NCBI GenBank assembly: GCA_015680685.1
Contig: MNCI01004262.1
Span: forward strand, 644,481-671,263
Direction of reading: 5' to 3'
Length of the DNA: 26,783 bases
From: Gnetum montanum
Lineage: Eukaryota; Streptophyta; Gnetopsida; Gnetales; Gnetaceae
Shown: in pieces, positions 8,551-19,265 of the stretch
How positions within the stretch are numbered: position 1 is the first letter of the stretch
Layout: every line of letters starts with the position of its first letter
Program-made: the position numbers and the translations under genes
Notes under the pieces: model-generated
Databases searched by the model: none
Told to the model about the DNA's origin: nothing
Seen by the model: the letters and a program-made list of their open reading frames with translations, nothing else

Positions 8551-9123
8551 CTCCAGTTGATAAGAATCAAAGGGGTTGGCAAAAAATTCTTCCTCGATTA
8601 GCAAAAATTTTCTCCGTGAGAAATTCTCTTTCATTGGCAATTATTGACAGCTTTTGGCAAAGATTGACAAGAGAACAAAAATATGATCAACGATCGTAAG
8701 AACATCTAAGGTGATTGGCAAGAATCTTTGATCAGAAATAGCTAGTTAACGAATACTCTACTTCGAGTCTGACTCCCTTGCACCCATATTAGCTAAAACA
8801 AGGTAGATCGACCTTTGCTTGTTTTATCTTTAAATAGATTTCTTGTTGTTGGCACGTGCTTCGTCTAAACCAAAGTACATCTGTAACCATTGTATCCAAC
8901 ACATTTTGTTTATAAGCTAAATCCCATATCTCGGGCTTGCACACTCTTTGAATTTGGTTTCTTGCATCTTATCTATATGGATTTTGCAATCGCTTTGAAT
9001 CATTTACATCATTCTCGATCACCTTCGAGATTAATGATATTATATTATCTCATTGAAATCACCATTTTTCCATCCGATTATTACCAAATTTTACTAATTA
9101 AGTAAGTCCCTGTCTAATTGACA

Positions 9124-9247
9124 AGACCATTCAGGGCACCTCGGATTCATTTTCTCCAGCATGGCCCTCACACGAATTCGGGGTTGGTACTGTGTACACA
9201 GAACTCCACTCGGTATTTCCAGCAACTGATGTTTTCCATCGTTACAT
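9124..9247. other. Short unassigned spacer
   Basis: It lies between the inferred Tat LTR end and the first base that aligns with the element A LTR. It holds no open frame or repeat that I recognise. It either marks a deletion junction or belongs to one of its neighbours. Confidence 0.4.
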
Positions 9248-9634
9248 TAAAGACCAAGATAGTTAATACCAAAATGAAGCTAATTTGTCAATTTAATTAC
9301 CAAATTCTCAACAAACAACATAGGAATGAAAGATTTCTACAAGCCAAAATAAGATGTTCTAGTATATACTAAGATGTGCTAAAAGATCAGCAAATGTACC
9401 AGTGGTAGAGCTCAAGTTTCAGGCTAAACATTCTACAAAAATAATAGATGTCCCAATTACTCTTGAGACATCCTAGCTCTGATTTTCCATGTGAGAAACT
9501 CTAATTTCCAATATGACATCCTACTTGCAAGCATAGAAAGTTAGTAGGATGTTCCAAGCATGAATAAGATGTTCCAACTAGTCATTTTCTAGTCACTGTA
9601 CAAATTTCAATGGTTATGTAACAAGGACAAAGGC

Positions 9635-9641
9635 TATAAAA
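9635..9641 (+). promoter_or_regulatory. TATA box of the element A 5' LTR
   Basis: TATAAAA in GGCTATAAAAGAAATGGG, conserved exactly in the 3' LTR at 19815-19821 while the surrounding sequence has drifted. Confidence 0.65.
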
Positions 9642-9893
9642 GAAATGGGATCTTCATGAAAAGAACAAGGCCTATTCATTAGAATATTTCATCATTGTTT
9701 ATAACAAGTGAATTAGGTTTTTTCTTCAATTCTCTATCTTTGTGAATTGTATTCTAATTGTGAGAGCATAAAAGTAAGGAATTTGTAGAGTCTAGTTACA
9801 TTCTATTTTTTATTCTATTTCTCCCTTTGTAAGTCCTATAGCATTGATGTCCTTCTTGTGGAAAGAAATTAGTTGATCTTGTCAAGACCTTGT

Positions 9894-9898
9894 GGGAT
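9894..9898 (+). repeat. Target-site duplication of element B, left copy
   Basis: GGGAT directly before the LTR; the same five bases follow the 3' LTR at 15465-15469. Five bases is the usual length for Ty1/copia insertions. Confidence 0.75.
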
Positions 9899-11160
9899 TT
9901 GTTAACCTTTGGTATGTCAAAACATTAAGAAAAATGGAGTATAAGAATGTTTATGTGATTGTAGGAGAAAGTACATTGAAAACACAAGAAGAAGATGAGA
10001 TGATAGATGAGATTACACCTATAAAGAAATGTTAAAATGAAGATCTTAGAGACCAAGATGAAGCCTACATTGATGGCAATGGATAACCTAGTTTAGAGAA
10101 AAGGAGAGCTTAAAGGAGGAGGTTATCTACAAGGTCTCAAGCGAACATGCAAGGTTTCAAAGATCTTGGACAAGGGATAGAGACTTACAAGCTCATCTCA
10201 AAGGTAAAAATCAAGGCTTAACATTGAAGAGAAGATGTCTCGCAAAAATAACAAACATCTATTATCAAGTGAAGATGTCTCCAAGAAAAGGAAGACATCT
10301 AGTAGAATTCAAGGTAGCACAAGAGAAGATGTATCTAGAAAACAAATGACATCTTTCATCAGAAGATGTCTTTGGAAAATAAAAGACATCTCTAGAGAAA
10401 AATGTCTTTCATCAAAAGAAGATGTCTTTCCAGAATGAAGGTTTGATGCAAAAAAAACATCTTAGTCTCAAAGAAGATGTCTCTAGTAACCATTATCTAG
10501 TTGCTGCATGAATTCAGAGATGAATTTGAAGACATAATGGCTATAAGAAGACTTCATTCTCATTGGGAAAAGTGCAAAATTTTGTACTATTAATTGTAAT
10601 CATCTAGCAATCATTGTAATCATTGTTGTTCTTTATGATACAATCTATTATCTATTGTAATTGGTCAATGTAAGCTATACCTCAAAGTACAAGGATCAGC
10701 AAACTTAGTTGCATTTTTTCCTTGTGCTTGTTGTTCTTCATTATTGTCCTGCGGGCTTGATATGCTTCTTGCAAGAAGGCATCTTGCTTGAGCTTGTTGG
10801 GATCTTGGGATTGAGTGTTGGTATAGCACCACAAGACTCCATAGTAGAGCTTAAGTTGTAAAGGTTGTGGGATCCTATAAACCACATTCTAAGCGTATTG
10901 GGACCTTGCAAGATTGATTAGATTTATAGTGTTGAATCACTTGAGAGTGGAGCTTAGACCTTGTATAGGATGTGGTACCTTTCAAACCACATATAAAAGC
11001 AACAAAGTCCAAAGGTATGTTTGCAAACTACCCTTTGAGTGTGGACTACCCAAGTTGGGGAACCATGTTAAATTTGGTATGTGTGCTTTGTCTCAAATAA
11101 ATTTAATATGGGAAACTTATTTGTCCTTCCCCCTACCCCTTCTAATTTCAGTGATCCTCA
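9899..11160 (+). repeat. Element B 5' LTR
   Basis: It starts TTGTTAACC and ends GATCCTCA. It aligns end to end with 14206-15464; shared blocks include ATGTCAAAACATTAAGAAAAATGG, GGATCAGCAAACTT and AAGTTGGGGAACCATGTTAAA (split here only as landmarks). It contains the AGATGTCT motif array at 10231-10491. Confidence 0.9.
10231..10491. repeat. AGATGTCT motif array in both orientations, element B 5' LTR
   Basis: About twelve forms of GAAGATGTCT or its complement AGACATCT lie in 260 bases, roughly every 15-35 bases. Exact GAAGATGTCT copies start near 10231, 10271, 10366, 10419 and 10473; AGACATCT appears near 10292 and 10384. The array is upstream of a weak TATA-like CTATAAG at about 10541, so it lies in U3. 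Confidence 0.75.
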
Positions 11161-11162
11161 AG

Positions 11163-11174
11163 TGGTATTAGAGC
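11163..11174 (+). other. Primer binding site, initiator tRNA-Met type (element B)
   Basis: TGGTATTAGAGC, two bases after the LTR end, matches the standard plant copia PBS TGGTATCAGAGC with one C to T change. Confidence 0.85.
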
Positions 11175-11212
11175 CTGGTACTCTTCTTTTTCGTCAACTT
11201 CAAGAGTGAACA

Positions 11213-12374
11213 ATGTAAGGGACATCTTATGCAAAGACACTCATGTTTGATGAACTCAAATTTGCCTATTGGAAAGCTATAATGTAATGATTCTTCAAAT
11301 CCATGGAGTTGAATTTTGGGAGTTAATCCTTGAAGGCTACACTCTATCTGTCGATAGCTCCACTGAGATCATCAAGCCCTACAACAAATGGATACAAGAG
11401 GAGAAAGATATGTTCATGTTTGATTTAAAAACAAAGAATTGTTTAATTGTGCTTTGAATAAATCTGAATTTAATAGAGTAGTAGGATGTAAAATGGTTAA
11501 AGAAATTTGGCAAACTTTAGAACCTATGTATGAAGGAACCTCTATTGTTAAGTAATCAAAATTATTAGTTTTGGAAAGTGAATACAATAAGCTTAACATG
11601 AGAGAAGGTGAGAAAATAAAAGATTACTTCTCTAGAGAAAATGATATTGTTGTAGCTATTAGAGATACTGGTAAAGATTTTCTTGAGAGCGTCATCATCA
11701 TCAAAATAATAAAAACTCTTCAATTAGAATTTAAACCAAAGGTCACAGCTATGGAAGAAATCTAAGATTTCTCAAATCTAAAATCTAAAGAGATTCAAAG
11801 TGCTCTCATTACTTATGAAATGAATCTCATAAGTGAAGGAGCCATCCAAGAGAAATCTATTGCTCTAAAGACTACCTCCAAGGAGAAGGAGCTCAATGAG
11901 AATGATGAGGCTAGCGAAGATAAGATTGTCTTTCTCTCAAGAAATCTACAATGATTGCTTATAAGAAGAAACAAGGGGACATATCAAAAAAGATCCAATT
12001 TTTCCAAAGGTAAAAAATTATGTAAAAAGTTTTTGAATTTTAAATTAGATTTATCCTCTATAGAATTTTGGTTTTGTGGAGGAAGAGGCCACATGGCCTC
12101 CAAATATCCTAGTAATAGTAGGGTTCAGCCAAAGAATAAATCCAATGATGAGGAATTGAAAAAGACCAACTTTTATACAAGTTGGAATGATGGTAAGCAA
12201 AGCAAAGAAGAAGCAAGAAACTCTACCAAAGATTTTCATCTCATATGCATGGTGCTTACAAATGAAAATTATTCACAAATTGTTGAACAAGGTGAAAGGT
12301 TCAAAAAGAAAAGACTCCTAAAACCCAGTCAAAGAATCTCACTCAAGAGGATGCAAGTTAAAGCTCAAGCATAG
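11213..12374 (+). pseudogene. gag: Ty1/copia-type gag of element B, broken
   Basis: Gag would package the element RNA into virus-like particles. The ATG at 11213 is followed at once by TAA, where element A has AAA. Recognisable pieces in shifting frames: FDELKFAYWK, ELILEGYTLSV (11311-11354), FMFDLKTKN, then after a frameshift near 11445 ALNKSEFNRV, EIWQTLEPMYEGTS, REGEKIKDYFSR and IIKTLQLEFKP. These match the copia gag capsid region (UBN2/DUF4219 type). The zinc knuckle near 12060-12105 reads EFWFCGGRGHMASKYP, so the first and last Cys of the CCHC are gone. A charged tail ends at 12374. Stops at about 11553 and 11763 also interrupt it. Non-functional as it stands. Confidence 0.85.
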
Positions 12375-14205
12375 CTAGGTTTGATAATATTATTCATGTG
12401 GAGAGTTCTTCGTTTATTTGTAAAAATTATGGTTGTAAGAAAAACTTTAATTATTCTCATGATGATCAAAACAAGATTGATGATTAGTCTTATCAAAAAG
12501 GATTTGGTAAGAAAATTTTGCAAGCAAAGTAGTTGAAAATGAAGAGAAGTGGAGAATTAAAAATTTTCTCAAAGAGATAGATGATGTAATAAGTGATCAA
12601 GGGTTCTTTCATAAAGACCACAAACAAATAGAGGCATCATATAAATAATAAAATGAAAAAGAACCTAAAGATGAGAAGGTACTTCATGATAGGGGACCTC
12701 ATCTCAAACTCCATTAATCTTCTCTTCTCACCTACAAGCAAGGTATGTCAAGGTTAGTTTCCATCTATTTGCTTACTAAATAATTTATAAGTACATGATT
12801 TGAAAGGTCCAAACTTTTTTTGATTCATTCTTACATTTTTTATTGAAATTTGTATCTAGATTAGAAAATTATTGGAATAATTATTTAGAGTACCTCTTAT
12901 ATTCATTTTGAGCTTGATGCAATTGTTTTTATGAAAATATATAGTGTAGCACTTGTAATGATTTCTTTTGGGCCTGTATCCTACCTTCATTCTTTCATGG
13001 TCTAACCTTGTTGTGATTTTCTCTTCATTTTTTTCTAAGCTCATGTCCTTTGGCATGTTTTGTCCATTGTTGTGATAAGTCATACTACTGATTAGAGTCC
13101 CTAGTCTCCACTTTTGATCTTAATGTTGATCTACAGTTGTGGTACTTTGGTAATATATGACAATTACTTCCTTGGGAAATAAAAGATGATCCTAAAAACC
13201 AAAGGAGAGCTACACATTTGTAGGGAGAGCCTATTCCTCATTATCTATCATCATCTTAGAGGTCACCTATGTTGAAGGAATCTTTTGAGACTTCTACCAA
13301 GAAACACTTAAGTAGAAAAATATCACATTCCAAAAATGAGCAAGGATTCATGTCATGCAAGGGTGTGGTATAGTATCCAAGGTAAAAGTAGAATTAAATC
13401 TTGTTAAGAATATACTTGGCTATGTTTTGGGCATCAACTTATTTTTGATTTGGTATTTATCCTTTTTTATGATAATTTCTTTTTACAGGAATATCCTCTC
13501 TTTCTTGCCATATAATTACCTTCATAATTCTTTCATAAGAGTTGAGTACTGATGGAATCATGAAATATTGGTTTACCTTATGAGTTTATTGGTTTGAAAA
13601 GGAAACTTACTTAATCCTCAATGCTCAAAAATTGGATTTTGATAAGGGACAACTCATATCCCTTTTGACATCTTTAGCCCTATGATAATTATGCTAAGAG
13701 ATGGGTATATTTTTTATTATGCTTGCATCTCTATAAATATATTATGAATATATCTTTCCTTGAGTACTTATGCCCTATATTAATAAGATCTACACTAATT
13801 CTCTTTCTATTATGATGGCCTATTTAGGAGTTGGTGAAATTGGCCATCATAATAAGGTCTAAACTTTCCTAAGATTCTTGTGATCCATATGGATATCGTT
13901 GAAATTTCTTTATATGTAAAATGATATATCTCATATATGATGAGTTTGAAGATTGTGCTATTATGGATATCTTTTGTGATAATGGTATGGCTATGATTGA
14001 AACAATGTTAGATTCTTTTTTACAAAGGAGAGAGTTGTTTTTGTCATGCATTCCATTTGTTGTTGATCTTTTATGATCTCACTTTTGAACAGTTGATGTG
14101 CTTTATCTTTTTTGAGGCTATTCAAAAAGGAGAAGAGGTATTTGGATATTTGCATGTCTACTAACCCATTTTCTTAAGTTTTGAACATCATCAAAAAGGG
14201 AAAGA
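12375..14205 (+). other. Element B non-coding internal region up to the polypurine tract
   Basis: No frame here resembles pol. It begins with the decayed end of the gag region, then AT-rich DNA. Blocks line up in order with element A: a GGACCTCATCTCAAACT stretch (near 12697, element A near 17630), a purine-rich TAGGGAGAGC (13221, element A GTAGGGGGAGC near 18491), ACACTTAAGTAG (13304, element A near 18570), and the final TTTTCTTAAG to purine tract (14169-14205). This shared layout indicates an ancestral pol-less design, not a deletion private to this copy. Confidence 0.65.
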
Positions 14206-15464
14206 TTGTTAACCTTTTGGCATGTCAAAACATTAAGAAAAATGGATTATAAGAACATTTGTGTGATTGTAGAAAAAAGTACATTGGTAATACAAGAAGA
14301 AGATGAGATGGAACCTATAAATCAATGTCACAATGAAGATCTCAAAGACCAAGATGAAGCCTACATTTATGACAAGGAATGAACTAGTCTAGACAAACAT
14401 AGAGCTTAACGCAGAAGGTTATCTACAAGGTCTCAAGTAAACATGCAAGGTTTCAAAGATCTTGGACAAGGAACAAAGACTTCAAATCTCATATCAGATG
14501 GTAAAAAAAAGCCTCAACATTGAAGGATTATTTTTAGAGAATACATATTGCAAAAATATCAAACATCTACTATCAAGTGAAGATGTCTCCAAGAAAAGGA
14601 AGATGTCTTGACAAAATTGAACACAACATAGGAGAAGATGTCTCTGGAAAATAGAAGACATCTTTATGTAAAGAAAGATATCTTTCATTAGAAGAAGATA
14701 TCTTTCTAGAGAGAAATACATCTTTCCAAAATGAAGGTCTAATGCAAAATGATGTCTTAGTCTTGAAGAAGACATCTCTAATAACCATTATCTAGCTATT
14801 GCATGAATTTTGATATGAATTCAAAAACTTAGTGACTACAAGAAGATTTCATTCTTATTGGGAAAAGTGCAAGATTTGGTACTATCAATTGTAATAAACT
14901 AGCAATCATTTTAATCATCATTGTTCTTCATTATACAATCTTTTATCTATTATAATTAGTCAAAGTAAGTTGTACCTCAAAGTGCAAGGATCAGCAAACT
15001 TCGTTGCATTCTTTTCTTGTGATTGTTGTTCTTCATTGTTATCTTGTAGGGTTGATATCCTTCTTGTGAGAAGGCATCTTTCTTGAGCTTGTTGGGATCC
15101 TAAGAGATTGAGTGTTGGTGTAGTGCCATAACACTCTAGAGTAGAGCTAAATTTTTAAAGCATGTGGGATTCTAGAAACCACATTCTATGCTTATTGAGG
15201 CCTTGCAAGGTTAAGTGGATTTGTAGTGTTGAATCACTTCAGAGCGAAGCATAGAGCTTATATAGGGTGTGGTACCCTTTAAACTATAGTTGAAAGCAAT
15301 AAATGTTGGAGGTGTGCTTGCAAATTACCCTCTAAGTGTGGACTATCCAAGTTGGGGAACCATGTTAAAACTAGTGAGCATGCTTTGTAAGTTTAATTTG
15401 GGGAACTTAATCATCTTCTACAACCACCCCACCCCCCACCCCATTCTAAGTTCAAAAATCCTTA
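14206..15464 (+). repeat. Element B 3' LTR
   Basis: It starts TTGTTAACC after the purine tract and ends ATCCTTA, with the terminal CA decayed to TA. It carries its own version of the AGATGTCT array at about 14555-14775. A C-rich tract at 15427-15442, with runs of 4, 6 and 4 C, is longer than in the 5' LTR. Confidence 0.9.
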
Positions 15465-15799
15465 GGGATAAGCATGTTTTTTAAGAGAAAACATTGTATG
15501 TAGAGTAGACATCATTGTAAAGGTTGTAGGATCCTTGAAATCACACTTTGAGCTTGTTGGGACCTTGTTGGGTTGAGTGTGCTTCTTAAGAGAAAATACT
15601 CCTTACAGAGCTTAAATATTGTAAAGGTTATGGTGTTCTTGAAAGCACATTTTTAAAGAAACAAAATCTAAAGATGTGCAAGGATTCTACCCTTTGAGTG
15701 TGGAAGTACCTAAGTTGGAAGACCATGTACATTTGAGTGCAACTTCATGTTAGAATTAGTGGAACTTATTCAACCCCTTTTCTAACTTCTTAGTCCTCA
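15465..15799 (+). repeat. Element A 5' LTR, second piece
   Basis: It opens with the GGGAT duplication and then resumes the LTR, aligning with about 20083-20395 of the 3' LTR (shared blocks around GACATCATTGTA, CAAGGATTCTA and ACCATGTACATTT). It ends GTCCTCA, followed by AG and the PBS. Confidence 0.88.
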
Positions 15800-15801
15800 A
15801 G

Positions 15802-15813
15802 TGGTATCAAAGC
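15802..15813 (+). other. Primer binding site, initiator tRNA-Met type (element A)
   Basis: TGGTATCAAAGC, one change from the plant copia standard TGGTATCAGAGC, two bases after the LTR end, as in element B. Confidence 0.85.
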
Positions 15814-15854
15814 GAGGTACTCCTAATTTTGAGTGTAACAACTCAGGAGTAATG

Positions 15855-17106
15855 ATGAAAGGAACATCACATAGTAAGCCACCAATGTTTAATGGGATTA
15901 ACTTCATGTACTAAAAGGTTAGAATGCAAGGATTCTTTAAATCCATAAAGTTTAAAGTTTGGGAATCCATCCTAGAGGGATACACATCAATCATCAATAG
16001 CACTACAAGCACTAAAAGGCCAAGAAAAAATGGACTCATAATGAAAAACATAAGTTTATGTTTGATTTAAAAGCTAAAATTTGCCTTTATTATGCTTTAA
16101 GAAAATCTAAGTTCAATAGAGTAGCTAGGTGCAAAACTACAAAAGAAATTTGGGAGACTCTAGAAGCTACCTATGAAGGTACATCCTTTGTTAAGCAATC
16201 CAAGCTTCTAGTTTTAAAAAGTAAATATGATAAATTAAAAATGAAAGAAGGAGAGAAAATCAAAGATTATTTTTCTAGAGCTAATGACTTAATTATGGCT
16301 ATCAGAGGGATGGGAAAAGATTTAGCTGAAAGGGATGTCATTATTAAAATTATTAAAACTTTGTAGCCTGAATTTAGACCTAAAGTTATATCCATGAAAG
16401 AGATTAGGGATTTTTCATTCTTGAAGTTTGAAGAGCTTCTAAGCACACTCATTACTTAAAATATGAATCTCACAAGTAAATGTGCAATTAAAGAAAAACC
16501 CATCATTCTCAAAAGCTCATTAGAGAACAAAAGTCATCTAAGCATGAAGCAAATAGTGAAGACGAATTGGCTCTCTTGTCAATAAGATTTCAAAGACTAC
16601 TAACATGAAAAATAAAGAGCTTCAATCAAACTATCATCAAAGGTAACAAAAGAGGTAAAAATTTCAAAAATTCTAATTTTTTCCATCTACTATAGAATGT
16701 TGATTTTGTGGTGATCAAGGCCATGTGGCCTTTGAATGTCTAAGTATTGGTAGGTTTCAAAAGAAGGATCTATCCAAAGCTAAGGCTAAAAATAAAAAGT
16801 TTTACTCAAGCTAGGATGAGGAACAAAAGTGAGGAGGAAAAAAATGATATTACTATAGATTCACATCTTATTTACATGGCTCTTATACATAAATATTCCA
16901 CAAAATGTTTTGAAGAGCCTAAATGTAATATTGATGGTAGGTATAGTATGATGCATGAGGAAATTATTTCTTTTCAAACTTTATGCAAAAATATGAAAAG
17001 AACTATACATAGAAAAGAAGATGAAATTTCTAAAATTTATACTATATGCTCCTCTTTAAAAAGGGAACTCTTAGATGTAAAGATTGAGGTTAATTTTCTA
17101 ACATAA
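15855..17106 (+). pseudogene. gag: Ty1/copia-type gag of element A, broken
   Basis: The start MKGTSHSKPPMFNGINF matches the usual copia gag opening with the F-x-G-x-N-F motif; the Trp that normally follows is a stop (15912-15914). After a frameshift near 16030 a long open stretch (16058-16363) carries FMFDLKAKIC, EIWETLEATYEGTS, KMKEGEKIKDYFSRAND and DVIIKIIKTL, then a stop where element B has Gln. The zinc knuckle near 16694-16738 keeps all four ligands (EC-FCGDQGHVAFEC), but the residue after the first Cys is a TGA. The C-terminal part (16747-17106) is charged and looks like a coiled coil (RKEDEISKIYTICSSLKREL). Gag packages the element RNA. This copy is inactive. Confidence 0.87.
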
Positions 17107-19265
17107 TTTTTTGAAAAGATGTATAGATATCAATCAAGTATAAGATCTTGTAAAGATATGGAGATGTCTCAAATAATGCACAATAAAGGAAATATGAATG
17201 AGGCATACCAAGATGACACTTGTATAGTATCATATAAAATATGAAACAAACTAAGGTTTGAATATCCAATCCAAATTAGAGATACTACATATCTTTTCTA
17301 TGAAATGTGTGGGCATATATAAACTTATTGTCAATTACCATTGGGACACAATATCATGGCTACATGGTCTTGTCAAGAGAAGTCTAGAAAATGAAACTTA
17401 CATGATAGAAAAGATTGAAGAACCAATGAATAAGAGGTAGAGATTATCACTTATGATATTGGAGGATCAAAACCTATGACTAGCAAAAATTATCAGTTCT
17501 CTCATTTTAGAAAAAAAAAAAGCATGAAGAAGTAGCAACCTCAAATGAATTAGGAAACTCAAAAAAAAAGAATCTAATGATAGAAAAGGTAAGGAACAGT
17601 TACATTCTAAGGGGCTACTCAATGATGAAGGATCTCATATCAAACTTCAATAATCATGTCATTACTCAAAAGCAAGCAAGGTAAGAAACAATAAGCATAA
17701 TTTCAATTCCTTGACTTGCTAAAATTAGTTTTACTAAGTGGTATAAAACTTTAGTTTTGATTTTATTGTCTATTTCTTTGCTTACTATATTTATTTTTAA
17801 TTAGTTTATTTCTAGAAATATTAAAAAAATTAAATGGAATTTACTGGAAATCTTTGATAATCAAAACATATTCTCACTTGATCTTACAAGATGTTGAGTT
17901 ACAGATCAAAATACTAATGGACATTGTATCAACTTAATGAAAGATCAAGAACCAAGAACACAAAAGGTAAATTCTAGTAAGTTTTCGTATTACATTCTAT
18001 AGGAGTAAGACCATCTTTTTGATGTTAGAACATATATGCCTTATGATCCAACTCATATCATTCAGATATTATTATGTTTTGTATTACTTGCTAGGCTATA
18101 ATATGTTGTAATTGCCACCTTGTATATCCACAAGGTGCAAAAGTTTTTAAAAGGATTTTTTATCAATATTAGTAAATTAAGTGATTTGGAACCTTAATAG
18201 TCATTATTGATATCAAGCGGTGTGAGTCCTTTACTATAATTCATGGACCTTCTAGGAAGGATACATTATGATTATCCACCATCTATGTCAAAATTTTTTT
18301 ATTATAGATACTACTAATGAAAGAATTTGGTTTCGAAAAGTATCCATACTTGATCTTAGAACTACTATGTAGATGATTATTAATGCAAAAGTTGCAAGGA
18401 GCTAGTTGATCCTAAAAGGCTCAAGGAGAGAATACCACTCTCTCTACAATAAATGCATTAAGAAGCTGAGAAGAAAATTAGCACATATGTAGGGGGAGCT
18501 TGTACTTTATCAATATTATTCATTTTTTAGACCACTAGTGTAGGGGAAGTTTTCTTAGACTCTCACAAAAAAGACACTCAAGTAGCAAGACTTTACATTC
18601 TAGCACTCATAGAAAATGAGTAAGAAAAGGACTATTCATATTATATGGTAAAGTATCTAAAGTAAAAGTGTAAGTTTATTTGGTTAAGATATGGTTGAAT
18701 ATTTTACCTTGAGATATATTTCTTAATGTTGGTAATTAAAATTGACATGGCCATACTCAATTACTTTATGGGCATCTTTTTAGAACATGATCCATATTGC
18801 TTTTGATCTTTTGAGATATTTAGCATTATCATTATTGTGGATATTTTTAATCTATAGTATTTTTGTATAGTGTTTTTGTTACTAATGGCTATCTTCAAGA
18901 CATATTTTTTGCTACATACCTTTGCTTATGACATGATGTTTCAGAGATAGGATCCTTGATCTTTAATTCTCAACCTTTGGTTCTAAATGAAAATACTCTT
19001 GGATAGTAATTGAAATGCTTTGATAATATCTCTTTATGCTTGATGAATTATATGTTTATGAACAGATGTGAACAACTCTTAATTAACCCGATGAAGCCAA
19101 TGCTGAAGGATGGATACCTATTACCCACTATCCATCTTGATTTTCATCCTTAGCTATATATGCATATATATACAAATATTTGTGTTTTAATTGTTTATCA
19201 TATGATGTTATGATTTTATGCTAACTTATTTTCTTAAGCTTTGGACATCACCAAAAGGGAAAGAT
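17107..19265 (+). other. Element A non-coding internal region up to the polypurine tract
   Basis: AT-rich, with no pol-like frame. A short frame at 17258-17440 contains FYEMCGHIYKL, which might be a ruined second zinc knuckle, but this is weak. A G-rich purine block (GTAGGGGGAGC, near 18491) and the final CCAAAAGGGAAAGA (19251-19265) are the likely plus-strand priming tracts. It is colinear with the same part of element B. Confidence 0.6.

Larger units (their letters stand above)
7093..9123 (+). repeat. Probable 3' LTR of the Tat-type element (about 2.0 kb)
   Basis: The segment begins TGTCACAG right after the purine-rich 7080-7092 and could end TAATTGACA at 9123, giving TGTCA/TGACA terminal repeats. 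Inside are a TATA box at 8543, a U3-like upstream region with duplications and palindromes, and no gene. The size suits Tat-lineage LTRs. There is no second copy in the window to confirm the ends, so both borders are inferred. Confidence 0.45.
9248..9898 (+). repeat. Element A 5' LTR, first piece
   Basis: It aligns with about 19430-20060. Long matches include AGCATAGAAAGTTA, the region around GGCTATAAAAGAAATGGG and TTCTTCAATTCTCTATCTTT. The 5' ~165 bases of the LTR are missing. The piece stops at GGGAT (9894-9898), where element B begins. Confidence 0.88.
9899..15464 (+). mobile_element. Element B: Ty1/copia-type gag-only LTR retrotransposon nested in element A
   Basis: It has two LTRs of about 1.26 kb (9899-11160 and 14206-15464), a PBS at 11163, a broken gag and a purine tract (AAAAAGGGAAAGA, 14193-14205). 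It is flanked by GGGAT at 9894-9898 and 15465-15469. The interruption lies inside the element A LTR, whose sequence resumes after 15469. The internal region is only about 3.0 kb and holds no pol relic. The LTR start reads TTGTTAACC; by convention the first T may belong outside, which would shift the border by one base. Confidence 0.9.

Noticed and set aside
8890-9372. Two open frames near the end of the probable Tat LTR
   Set aside because: They cross the inferred LTR end and the element A junction and have no recognisable content.
10235-10438. Plus-strand open frame of 67 codons rich in Lys, Ser and Arg
   Set aside because: It is the translated AGATGTCT repeat in the element B 5' LTR; the same region of the 3' LTR does not keep it open.
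14494-14788. Minus-strand open frames of 93 and 71 codons
   Set aside because: They arise from the AGATGTCT array in the element B 3' LTR and have no domain; the matching frames in the 5' LTR are not preserved.
17258-17440. Second zinc knuckle or pol start in element A
   Set aside because: Only FYEMCGHIYKL hints at it; the Cys/His spacing is incomplete and the same place in element B shows nothing.
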